Source of the DNA: Gnetum montanum | Lineage: Eukaryota; Streptophyta; Gnetopsida; Gnetales; Gnetaceae | Reading direction: 5' to 3' | DNA length: 64,000 nt | Assembly: GCA_015680685.1 (NCBI GenBank) | Contig: MNCI01006063.1 | Location: 387,981 to 451,980, forward strand | Shown here: positions 54,560 through 64,000 of the stretch, piece by piece | Numbering within the stretch: position 1 is the first letter of the stretch | How the letters are laid out: every line of letters begins with the position of its first letter | Translations under genes and position numbers: made by a program | The notes under the pieces: generated by a model | Seen by the model: the letters and a program-made list of their open reading frames with translations, nothing else | The model's database searches: none | Told to the model about the DNA's origin: nothing

Positions 54560-56585
54560 CTCAATAGGTTGTGGTGGAGTTCCTCTTGGATAATATGTTA
54601 ATGATTGGTGGAACTACCTTGGGTTACCTTGGGGATAAGGTAACCTTCGAGGTGCTTGTCGTTTGTTAAGTCTTGGGTTAAGTGCATACACCCCAGACTC
54701 TTGCAGATGTGAGATTATTGGGTAGCATCCCTTAGGATGGTCATATTGGTAGATCTCACATCGACCATCATTGTCTGTATCAGAGTCCACAACCTCATCG
54801 ATGATATTCATTTTTCCTTTACCCATGTTACGTGCATGGTCTGGGTCTCTCCTATTTTTCTTATCGGAGTCACTACTTCGCTCCTTAGACTCCTCTACAA
54901 TTTTGAGAATGGTTTCGAATCTACTATCTAAGGAATCCTACATTTGATCTACCTTAGCCAACACTTCAGTTGTTAACTTTTGATGTTGAAATTTTTTTCT
55001 ATTCATGAACTCTTCAAGTGGTGACTCATCCTCTTCCTCACAGAATCTTACTCCCCTCTTTCGGAGGGAAGGATTGCAGTTATACTCTTCTATGCTTTCT
55101 CTTTTCTGTAGCTCTCCTTCTTCCTTAGCTACTTACTCCAACATTTTATGAACTTCATGGGACCTAAGTTCAGATAATCTCCCTTGGGCATATGTTCCAA
55201 GGGTTCTCCTAGTTTCGTGTCTTAGCCCATCTATGAGATGGTGTAGTTGATCTCGTTGTGCGTAACCATGGCCCAGGCAACAATGTAACAATGAATAATA
55301 TCAGCCCATGGCAGCATCCAAGGGTTCATGATTACCCTACTTCCATCCTTGGATCTATTTACGCAAGTTGGACACTCTGGAGTACGTTTGATATTTATCG
55401 TTGAATAGTTCTAGCATTGTACTACATCGTCTAATAGATTCCAATTTTAAGGACTAGTACCAACTTTCTGCTTCTTTGATGAGTGTCCTTGGGAACAACT
55501 TTAAATTCTGCCACTTTTTCTCAATATTCTGCAAGGCACAGGCATCGTGAAATGCCTATAAGTGGTTTTGCGGATCAGCATTGTATCCCCCCTCAAACCT
55601 TGGGATATTATTCATGTCTAATCGCTTGATTCAACTATATTTCCAGTGCCTTGTAGGTATTGAACCTTTGTAATATCTAACATACTTCGAGTGGCAAGTA
55701 TGGGTTCATCATTGTCATTTCTTTCATAGCATCAGTGATTCCTATGCGGTTCCCTACTTTCCCTTCTTTTATGCCTTGATTCTATCGAATGCCCTCGTCC
55801 TCTCTCTCAACTCTCTCGTCGAGGTCTCTCATCTTGCTTACCCTTATCCTCATGGCTGTGCTCTTTGTGACTATGCCCTGATGTGGAAGGAGAGGGTGAA
55901 TGATGTGATGAAGGTGAAGAAGAAGGGGAACCATCGCCATGATGATGTTTCTTACCTTCTCTTCGGTGGCTACGGCCCCAATCGTGATGACAATCAGATT
56001 GCCCGTCCTTATCATTTGTTTGTGTTTCCTCATTGAACACTTGGTGTTCATGGGGATCAGAACTAGGGTTATGAATCTTGGATTTTAAGTTCTGATACCC
56101 CACCTCCTCACCATCGTTAGGAGGGGGAACATCATTTGATGGAGAACCGGTTATAACTGGTTTACCATCTCTGGTTTCACTTAGGATGTGCAGGACCCTT
56201 TTACCCTTCAACGATGTATCGTAGCTCTCCTACCGCGAGTCCCTTAAAAATTGTGCCACTATGGGATGGTGATCCCTTGTGTTGAAATCACCTACAACAT
56301 ATTCATCATATAGCTACGTCATGCCTATCTGTGAAAGAGCATGAAGGAGCATGTTAGGGACTGCACGATCTAGGGTAACACTATGTTACCTTGCAAGTCT
56401 CGCCAATGCAGTTGTTCATCCTAATGGAGGATAAAGGTAAAATTAGGTATATACTCATCGTAATGAGTATATACTACCTAATACTCTTGAGGAACTAGCG
56501 GTTTTGGGTTACATGTTTTAGACCGCCGATTGTCTCTTGTGTGATCCCTAGGTGGTGAAGTGCTTTTATGAGAAGAAGAAGACAT
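54560..56585 (-). pseudogene. gag (element E)
   Basis: A start at ATG 56585 (MSSSSHKSTSPPRDHTRDN) is likely. A frame 56211-55807 is polar and His/Ser-rich. The gag domain at 55600-55150 reads AFHDACALQNIEKKWQNLKL, FNDKYQTYSRVSNLR, DQLHHLIDGLRHETRRTLGT and has five or more stops. Near 54740 YQYDHPKGCYPIISHLQESG is the zinc-knuckle-like motif shared with D. It provides the uninterrupted reference for the point where M broke D's gag. Confidence 0.8.
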
Positions 56586-56712
56586 TGTTTATCTTGTCAG
56601 TGTGCTATTGACCGTTGTTTAAATTTTCTTCTGATTAACCCTAAGGGTTCATTTAAGCTTCCCAATGATGTGGATGATTTCCTATGTTCTACTTAGCACA
56701 CAAAGAACTTAG

Positions 56713-56730
56713 TCCACGGCAACAGTGCCA
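56713..56730 (-). other. Primer-binding site of element E
   Basis: TGGCACTGTTGCCGTGGA on the minus strand; three changes from the tRNA-Asp type site. Confidence 0.75.
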
Positions 56731-56731
56731 A

Positions 56732-57543
56732 TGATGAGTGGCGAGGTACCCCTACACTCAACCATACGAATACGAGTGTTACACTCGCGATCCGGTTAAA
56801 CTCCATAGACTAAGTGCCTACACGCCTTATGGAACACCTAAGGTTAATTATTCATTGTCTTCCCAAGCTCACTTGTATTTTTCATGGTTGTATGGTTAAG
56901 TGAACTTGAGGTATATGATTTTTATATCTTTTCTGTTTTATCGCCTATGCTAAGAGAGGAAAGGGTGAAAAAACTAAGTAACTAACTTTAACTAACTAAG
57001 CCTTAATTATCCTAGCATCAGTATCCATTCTCACTTGCTGTTTCACACCCTAAACCAATGCATAGGATTACCAAATGCTATTCGTTACTGGGATTACCAA
57101 GCGTAACGCACGTGCTCGAAGCGGTCATACTAAATGCACTTAACTATGAGAGTTGAGGGTTGAGAGAGATTAAGTCCTAAGAAAGCATTTAAACATTCAA
57201 CAGTAATTAAATCCTCATTAGCTTATTCCATGCACTACAAGGTTTATCCAAAATTTTGTCTTTATTTTCGTACACAAAAGTGTGCTCAGGTACAATATTT
57301 GCTCGAATAAAGATCCACTCACTTTGGGACTCCTATTGCGGGCACATGGAAATTATTCTAACTCTGGAATGGAAAAATGTCAAGAGTTTGGCTAAGGTCT
57401 AGATCTAGATGGAGAAATATGGAAGAGCCACCTCTTATTTATAGATTTTTTGATGCGCTGTGATATCACGTACACGATATCGCAGAGGAAGACGTGATAT
57501 CGCGTACACGATATCGCGGCCCATGTGATATCGCGTCCCATCA
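56732..57543 (-). repeat. 5' LTR of element E
   Basis: 812 bp; TATA box TATAAATA on the minus strand at 57436-57443; GCGATATCGTGTACGCGATATC-type palindromes at 57463-57535 directly upstream. Confidence 0.87.
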
Positions 57544-57548
57544 AAGAT

Positions 57549-57795
57549 ACTTCTAATGATCCTAAAATTGAAGAATTCATTGAAATAAAGTGTATGGAAA
57601 ATGTAAATATTAAGAGTAATCTCTCAATGAAATTATTACTTAGAATTAGGACTATATGTGTAAAGAATAACAAATTGATTGATATTTTGATTGATGAGGA
57701 TGCTAAAGAGAAATCCCTTAAGAATCACTTTCATGTCTAAAATCTATTTTATGCAAACCAAGGATCTAGATCAATTAATTCAAACACTCCAAACA
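57549..57795 (+). pseudogene. Element G remnant, protease start
   Basis: The frame 57549-57737 continues from 50512: TSNDPKIEEFIEI, then NNKLIDILIDEDAKEKSLKN, which resembles the start of a retropepsin (LIDxGA) with the catalytic Gly replaced. It ends where a possible LTR begins at 57796. Confidence 0.45.
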
Positions 57796-57994
57796 TGATG
57801 GTGTAGTTAAATTTTTCATTTGAGATCATTTAATCTTGATTTTTTATCCTACAAAATAAGATATAAAAAATATAATTAATGAGATAAAACATATATAGAT
57901 TATAAAAATTGACTAAAATATACTTATTGATGTTTTAATATAAAGTAAAATACACATTATTTATTCAGAAATATATTACTTTAGGTTCTCATCA
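57796..57994 (-). repeat. Possible very short 3' LTR of element F
   Basis: On the minus strand: GTTAGTTAGGGGCTA, a polypurine-like tract, then TGATGAGAACC...CTACACCATCA. That would be an LTR of only 199 bp. The second copy is outside the window, so this is unproven. Confidence 0.35.
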
Positions 57995-58356
57995 TAGCCC
58001 CTAACTAACATTTTGCCAATCCTCTGGCAAAATAATGTAGAAGAAATAATGAGTACCGAAAAATTATTAAATATTTTTCACAAGGAAACTAAAGTACTAA
58101 GAGGAAAACCTCAATGGTTTATCTTTATTGGTCATATAAAAAGTAACCAACAATGAAACTCTTATTATTATTTTTAAAAATAGTATTTTCTCTTCTTTCT
58201 TTTTAAAGCAAAAGCTTATATCCAATGCATTGAGCAACTGACTTCTTATTCTTGAAGTTATTACATTAGATGAATATTTTTTGAAAAGAAATGGTAATGA
58301 ATAAAAGGAATTAATTGGAAGTATTCAATTGTATCTCATTTGAATCAATTTTTTGG

Positions 58357-58387
<31 letters not shown>

Positions 58388-59673
58388 TAGTTATTATTGT
58401 TATTTTTATTTTATTTTATTTGTGATCTATATTGGAAATCATTCTAGACTTCCTAAGCATTGACCTATTCCAAGTTGGCTTCTAGTGGATTCCCCTATTT
58501 AGCAATTAGGATACCAAAATTTTTGGAGGCACCTATCCACATTCAACTTTGATAGCCTAGAACAACTCACAAGTACAAATATTGTAAAATTTTAAGAATG
58601 ACTTTCCTAATTTAAACTAAAAACAGGCTCCTAACATTTTCAAAGTGATAACAAGGAATGAAACATAATAGAATGGATAAAGAACTAGCTAACTAAGCAA
58701 TGGGCTCATTCCATAGAAAAATAATAATAATTCAAAGTCAAGTAGAATGGAGTATAGAATTTAGAAAAGTATCTTTCTCAAACTACGGATACCTAAAGTA
58801 CATAAAATATTATACAAGAAGATAATGCACATAAATCAATAAGCCATGAAAACTAAATAGCAAGCCCCTTTTTATTTGTATATAATTTTTTGAATTATCA
58901 TTATTATTATTATTTACTTATTATATTATTTTTTTAGATCAATAATTCTCAAGATGTTCTAGTTCTACTAGAACCCAAATCACTAAGAAGTTTATTACAC
59001 TTCCAATGAGCATGGTCCCATAGGAAACTTTGCCCATGATGCACATCACTTCACATGCTAAAACTCTAAAATGAGTATTGGTAACTTAGATGCACTATCA
59101 AAAAATAGGGTTCTATAGGAAACTTTGCCCATGATGTAGTTTAATCCTCATGTACATGCCCTTTTTTTTCTTTGAGATAATAACCTAGGTGGTATCATAG
59201 TAGACCAAGCATCTATCATTGCTTTGTTAATGTTCGATTTATTTTACTTAAATAAAAGTTTAGGCATAGAAATAGATATGATGTATGGCCTAAAGATCCA
59301 TGTGGCATTATTATCATTGCATGTCAAGCTATAGACTTAGGTAAGATTCATTTATCCAAGCTAAAAATTACTAAAACATATACTATAATCTTGAAAAACA
59401 TTAAATATAATCTTAGAATTAGAATTGATTATAGAATTAGGAAATAGTAGCAATAGGGTTAGATAATATCCCCCATGTAACCGTGGCTAGTAGTTAGTAA
59501 GTTATCCAACCTATTATATTATTTGGTAGTATGAAGACTAAGACTAAGACTAAGACTAATAAAAAATTAAATCTAAAATTTTATTCTATAAGGCTACTTT
59601 TAAATATTCCTCCTTAACTAGGAATCATAAATTTTAGGTTTTTTCAACACCTAAATCTAGACCTAATTGAATC
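57995..59673 (-). other. 3' region of element F
   Basis: AT-rich without recognisable protein. It includes a TA dinucleotide run at about 58360-58388 and a duplicated phrase 'ataggaaactttgcccatgatg' (about 59020 and 59115). Confidence 0.5.
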
Positions 59674-60936
59674 TTATACAATCCAGTAGAGTTCATTAAA
59701 CATAACAATGTTGATAGTTGGAATATTTGCATCATCATCTAGGTATTTAGGGTTAGATATTTGGAGTTCAATTTTAGGTTTTTTACACCTATAATTAACT
59801 AGAAAAGTAGACTCACTATTTTCTAATGTTGTGATTTTAACACTAGCATTAGGATAAGCCTCAAGAACCTCATATGGACCTTCCCGTTGAGAAACTAATT
59901 TTCTTGGAAATCTATGAAGTTCACATATTATAAAGCAAGACCTTATCACCCTTGTAAAAATTTTCTTCATTATGTGAGCATCATGACAATGTTTTGTTTG
60001 CTTTTTAATAATATGTTACTTATTAATTAGCTTAAGACATGCTTCTTCATGTTCATTTAGTTATATAACTCATTCTTTCATATGTAAAGCCTCATCAACA
60101 CTTATTAATTCAGTTAAGCATCTAGAATGATGCTTAATTTCAAAAGGTAATAAACATTATTTTTCATATACTAGTTGATAAGGAGAGAAACCAAAGCTAG
60201 GTCGCCAAGATGTTCAATATGCCCATAAGGCATCATTAAGTTTTCTAGACCAGTCATTTCCTTTTATAGATACTATCTTCATCAAAGACTCCAACTATAG
60301 CTTTGTTCACATTTTCAACTTCATCATTAGTCTATAGAGGATATGGTGTTCTAGTTTATGTAGAATTCCACAAGACTTCATAATATTTTCCTTAATTTTA
60401 TTAACAAAATGAGCTTCTTCATTAGTAACTAAGACTCTACGCATGTCAAACCTTATTATGACATGTTTGCAAAGAAAAGAAATTACCATTTTTATGTCAT
60501 TAGTTGTGATAGCCTTTGCTTCAACCCATTTAGTAACATAATCAATACATACTAAAATGTAGTAGTTTCCTTGTGATGGAGAAAATGGTCCTAAGAAATC
60601 AATCCCCCATACATCAATGGGTTTAGAAATGGAGATAGGTTGTTGTGGCATTTCATGTTTTTTGGAAAGTAACCCAACACATTGGCAGCAGTTATAATAT
60701 TTGGTAAAGGAAAGTGAATCTTTAAAGAGAGTCATCCAATAAAATCCACTATTTAATACTTTTATCCATGTACATTTGCCATCAAAATTCCCTCCACCTA
60801 AATTTTCATGACACATTCTAAGTACTAAATGTTGTTCCCATTCATGAACACATCTACAAGTGATGTTATCCACACATGTTTTATATAGATAAGGTTCACT
60901 CCAACTGTACTTATCCACCTCCTTAAGAAACTTCAT
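59674..60936 (-). pseudogene. Integrase (element F)
   Basis: Open 60936-60307: a degenerate N-terminal finger (HENLGGGNFDGKCTWIKVL, YYNCCQCVG), then the core KPIDVWGIDFLGPFSPSQGN, ILVCIDYVTKWVEAKAIT with the first catalytic Asp and VLVTNEEAHFVNK where S-D-N is usual, so the second Asp is replaced. The C-terminal domain (59970-59674) has REGPYEVLEAYPN and ESTFLVNYRCKK. Breaks occur between 60306 and 59971. Confidence 0.85.
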
Positions 60937-61139
60937 TTTTCATTACCATCCCAGTGAGATGGATTTTTTATGGTTATCAAATAGTTTGCAATGTCAACAT
61001 ACCATGATTCTTTTTTTTTGTAAATAAAAATGGTTTTCATTTGGAAATTTATCATTAAGAGAGCCTAGCATTATAAACTCTTCTAGTAAGACTAAACATG
61101 AAAGATTATCAACTACCACATTTTCTTGTTATTTTTTAT

Positions 61140-61558
61140 CAAAAATTTGCAATTCAAACTCTTGAAGGAAGAGACACCATCACATTATTCTTGAATTTTC
61201 AATTTTCTTTATGGCCAGAAGGTTAATAGCAAAGTGATACATATATACTCAAGTTTTATAGCCTACAATGTCAAAATTTATCTAGAAAATATACTATTGC
61301 TAGTAGTTATTTTTTAGTGGTGGTATAATTAATTTTAACATTATTGAAACTTTTGGAAATGTAATAAATAACCTTAGGTTTTCCCTTAAGTAATTTTCCT
61401 AATACAACCTCTATGGCTATATCAGTAGTCTCAACACATATTAAATCAAAGGGAATTTCCCAATTTGGAGCACTCAAAATGAAAGCTATGGTACTTTTTT
61501 CTTTAGGATTTTGAAATGCTTTATCATAATCATTATTTCAATGAAATGAAATCTCTTT
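61140..61558 (-). pseudogene. RNase H remnant (element F)
   Basis: Near 61400-61220 the reading VVLGKLLKGKPKVIYYISKS, INYTTTKK then LLAIVYFLDKF is RNase H, broken by stops. It lies between RT and integrase as expected. Confidence 0.7.
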
Positions 61559-62500
61559 TTAAAGTAAATGATATAGTGCTTTATCCATTTTTGAAAAGTC
61601 TTTAATACAACACTTATAATACCCCACATGTCCTAGAAAGGATCTAAGACTTTGAATGTGAGTTGGTGAGGGTAAGCTAGTTATGACTTTTACTTTATTT
61701 TGATCCATTTCAATGCCCTTAGAGATGACATGACCTAGAACTACTCCTTTGTAATCATGAGATGAATCTTTTCCCAATGTAACTTTATATTTTGTCGAAC
61801 GCATCTTTCTAACATTAATTCTAACCTATCTAAGGTTTGATCAAAGGAATTTCCAAATAATGAAAAGCCATCCATAAAAACCTCAAAAAATTCTTCAATC
61901 ATATCAATAAATATTAAGGTCATGGCTCTTTGAAAGGTGGCTAGAGCATTACATAATCAAAATGGAATTCTTATAAATGTAAAGGTACCAAAAGAATATG
62001 CAGATGTACTTTTATGTTAATCTTTAGTGAATATGGCTATTTAGTTATACTCATTGAATTCATCTAAGAAATAGTAATATTGATGTCCTTGTAAATGTTC
62101 AAGAATTTGATCAATGTTTGGTAATGGAAAATGATGTTTTCTTATGTATTGATTTAGCTTTCTTTAATCCATAAATACTCACCATTTTTCATATTTCTTA
62201 GGTACTAAATTTATGGGACTAACCCATTCACTATCTAAGATGGCATAAATTATTCCTTCTCTCTATAGTTTAGTGATTTCTTCTTTTATAATTTTTTTCA
62301 ATGCAAGGTTAAGTCTCCTAGGAGGTATTTGTATTGGTTTGGCTCTATCCTCTAAGTAGATATGATGGTGACATATGTTTAGAGATATTACTTCCTGTAA
62401 ATCATCATAAGTCCAACAAAATGCATCTAGTAGCTTACCCTCTTATTCTATTATTAATTCAAAATTTATGATTAAGGGTTCATTCTTAGCTACAAAGATA
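61559..62500 (-). pseudogene. Reverse transcriptase (element F)
   Basis: IYLEDRAKPIQIPPRRLNLA, EWVSPINLVPKKYEKW, YYFLDEFNEYN (usual YFLDGYSGYNQI), FTFIRIPF then LCNALATFQRAM, and EEFFEVFMDGFSLFGNSFDQ. The usual F-M-D-D active site reads F-M-D-G here, so a catalytic Asp is lost. An open frame 61804-61559 covers the thumb (VTLGKDSSHDYKGVVLGHVI, SLRSFLGHVGYYKCCIKDFS). Confidence 0.85.
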
Positions 62501-62617
62501 TATTTAAGGGTGGATAGTAGTTCCTTAAGTTGGATTACACATTGTTATAAGGATTTTTTTAAATATTAATGTGTCAAATCCAAAATTCAATGAATGATTG
62601 ATTTATTCATGAAGTTT

Positions 62618-63100
62618 TTAATCTTCTTCATTAATATGAACTTTTTGTTGATTGTTGAGAATTAATACTACTTCATCCTTGGCTAACATCACTAGGGACA
62701 CTTTGTAAATCATTTTTACTTCTTGAAATCTTTCTAAAAAATTCTTATTAAGGTTAAAATGTTTTAGCTTAAATGTCATATTGGTAAAGAATAGTTGCAA
62801 TAATCCTGAGAAACAATTAATTACCGCATTAGTAGTGGCTAACCAAGGTCTTCCTAGGATAATAGCAAAGAAATTTAAATTATGAACCTCTAGTATGACA
62901 AAATCAGCAAGGTATAATCCATCCTCAACCTTAATTATCATGTCTTCAACTATTCCTAAGGGTGATATTGTTGTATGATCTACCAATGATGTAGTCATGT
63001 TGGTATTCTTGATGTCTAAAATATCTAATTGTTGAGCTAACTTAGATGTCATGATGTTTGTACTTGTGACTAAGTCAAGTAGTGCATTCTGAAGGTATCT
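62618..63100 (-). pseudogene. Aspartic protease (element F)
   Basis: ALLDLVTSTNIMTSKLAQQL carries D-L-V where D-x-G is needed. ISPLGIVEDMIIKVEDGLYL, ADFVILEV and FFAIILGRPWLATTNAVINC follow. The fold motifs are clear and the active-site Gly is lost. Confidence 0.8.
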
Positions 63101-63193
63101 ATCCTTGATGGTAATGGGGATGGTTGGAGTTGCAAGGTCCTTGTATTTTGGTGGTAGCCTTTTTTGAATAAGATTTATTGTACAATCTACTAA

Positions 63194-64000
63194 CTATAAT
63201 TTTTGTGGAATCTTTATCTTTATCTTTTTGGTGCATAACGTTTTAAGATACTTAGCATAAAGAGGAGTGTCTTGGATTGCTTGATACAAGGGAACATTGC
63301 GGTGTATATCCTTAAAAATTATTTCTAAATCGTCCTCCCAATGTAATTTCTTAGCCAACGTATTAGGGTATGGTGTTGGTATATCCCATGACTTCTTTGA
63401 TGAAAGTTCAAGAGGTAGTGATGATGATGATATGGAAGAGGAGGATGTTGATGATAATGTTAAAGGTGTGTTCACTCTATCTGCTTGATCATCATCACCA
63501 TCTTTGTTATGTCCATCATCTTTCTTGTGGATCTTTAGGTAACTAATGATTTGTGATGGTTCGATGAATGTTACATTCTTTTTAGGATGCAAGGATTCCT
63601 TTGTTGTTTTACTACTTCATATGATTACTCTATTTACTTTTTCTTTACCCTTCCTTTGTGAAAATGGATTAGGCTCAAGCTAATATGGTAGTTCTCTTCT
63701 CTCTAAATCTTGAAATGTATGCCTAATCTCCTCTCATAGTTCTTATAGTTCTCCTTCTATGTTGTTCATCGTTCTTTCTACTTGATCATAAAGAGAGGGG
63801 TTTCTATTTTGAAGATAGTTTTTGAATGAATTAGATTCAAAGTTACTAGAAGTAAAATTTCCTTGTCCATAGGTTTCCCTTCCTTGGTTTGAGTTTCGAG
63901 TTTGTTAAAACCTTTTTATAGATTCTTGAATATGTTCATCATAGAAAGGTAGTGTAGGGAAGCTATCTAAAGTGTGTTGTTGGCTATTACCTAAATCATA
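63194..64000 (-). pseudogene. gag C-terminus and gag-pro linker (element F)
   Basis: 63592-63194 is open (132 residues): a Ser-rich stretch, then KLHWEDDLEIIFKDIHRNVP, LYQAIQDTPLYAKYLKTLCT, the linker typical of Athila-like Gag-Pro proteins. 64000-63593 reads in pieces as gag C-terminus (FESNSFKNYLQNRNPSLYDQ, VERTMNNIEGEL). Confidence 0.78.

Larger units (their letters stand above)
50513..57543 (-). mobile_element. Element E: gag-pro retrotransposon of the D family, reverse
   Basis: LTRs of 829 bp (50513-51341) and 812 bp (56732-57543), tRNA-Asp type PBS, gag, protease, about 1.9 kb of 3' region and a polypurine tract. LTR ends and gag match D. Flanking 5-mers are GAGGT (50508-50512) and AAGAT (57544-57548), differing by two G/A changes. 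LTRs differ by about 22 in the outer 215 bases, mostly transitions (hand count). Confidence 0.88.
57796..64000 (-). mobile_element. Element F: Athila-like Ty3/gypsy element, open to the right
   Basis: On the minus strand, gag C-terminus, protease, RT, RNase H and integrase occur in the Ty3/gypsy order, followed by about 1.6 kb without genes and a polypurine-like tract. Its 5' LTR and most of gag lie beyond 64000. Pol is decayed. With A it is the only source of RT and integrase in the window. Confidence 0.85.

Noticed and set aside
55776-56036. Plus-strand 86-residue frame
   Set aside because: Opposite strand of element E's gag.

Overview
The window is repeat-rich nuclear DNA from a seed plant with a large genome. 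A gymnosperm such as a conifer is my best guess, but that is inference. It shows old, nested LTR retrotransposons, plant-type cargo genes (xanthine dehydrogenase, HSP70, plant serpin) and no intact host gene. I see no rRNA, tRNA, CRISPR or prokaryotic feature. Two runs of N interrupt it (17213-17561, 33125-33430).

Layout. 1-694 is a partial LTR, reversed. 890-2130 holds decayed coding-like sequence. 2131-6995 is the 3' half of an Athila-like Ty3/gypsy element (element A: RT, RNase H, integrase, LTR). The core is a four-level nest. Element H (reverse; its LTR and PBS survive at 48936-49888) was hit by element D (7519-48864). D was hit in gag by element M (8970-44279). M was hit in gag by element B (reverse, 12095-22034, perfect CACCC target duplication) and by element C (23483-34054). 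To the right, element E (reverse, 50513-57543, same family as D) sits in the gag-pro remnant of element G, and a second Athila-like element F (reverse) runs off the right edge. For D/M, M/C and G/E, removing the insert plus one 5-bp duplication rejoins the broken reading frame. Hand-counted LTR divergence agrees with the order: about 5-6% for B and C, about 10% or more for M, D and E.

Gene content. Only A and F show reverse transcriptase and integrase, both full of stops. M, B, C and E show gag and protease only, and D only gag, so all would have needed enzymes in trans.

Two things stand out. (1) M carries, opposite to its own gag-pro and where pol would be expected, what looks like a seven-exon gene (40366 down to 35951) with GT-AG introns. 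The first three splice junctions keep one continuous coherent reading frame. (2) Element C has LTRs of about 4 kb, longer than its 2.6-kb interior, because the U3 region holds fragments of three unrelated host genes (XDH, HSP70, serpin) plus unassigned sequence. The LTR at 1-694 is a related version without this cargo. In addition, several LTR families carry short palindromes just upstream of the TATA box, and B carries a 180/193-bp tandem array in each LTR.
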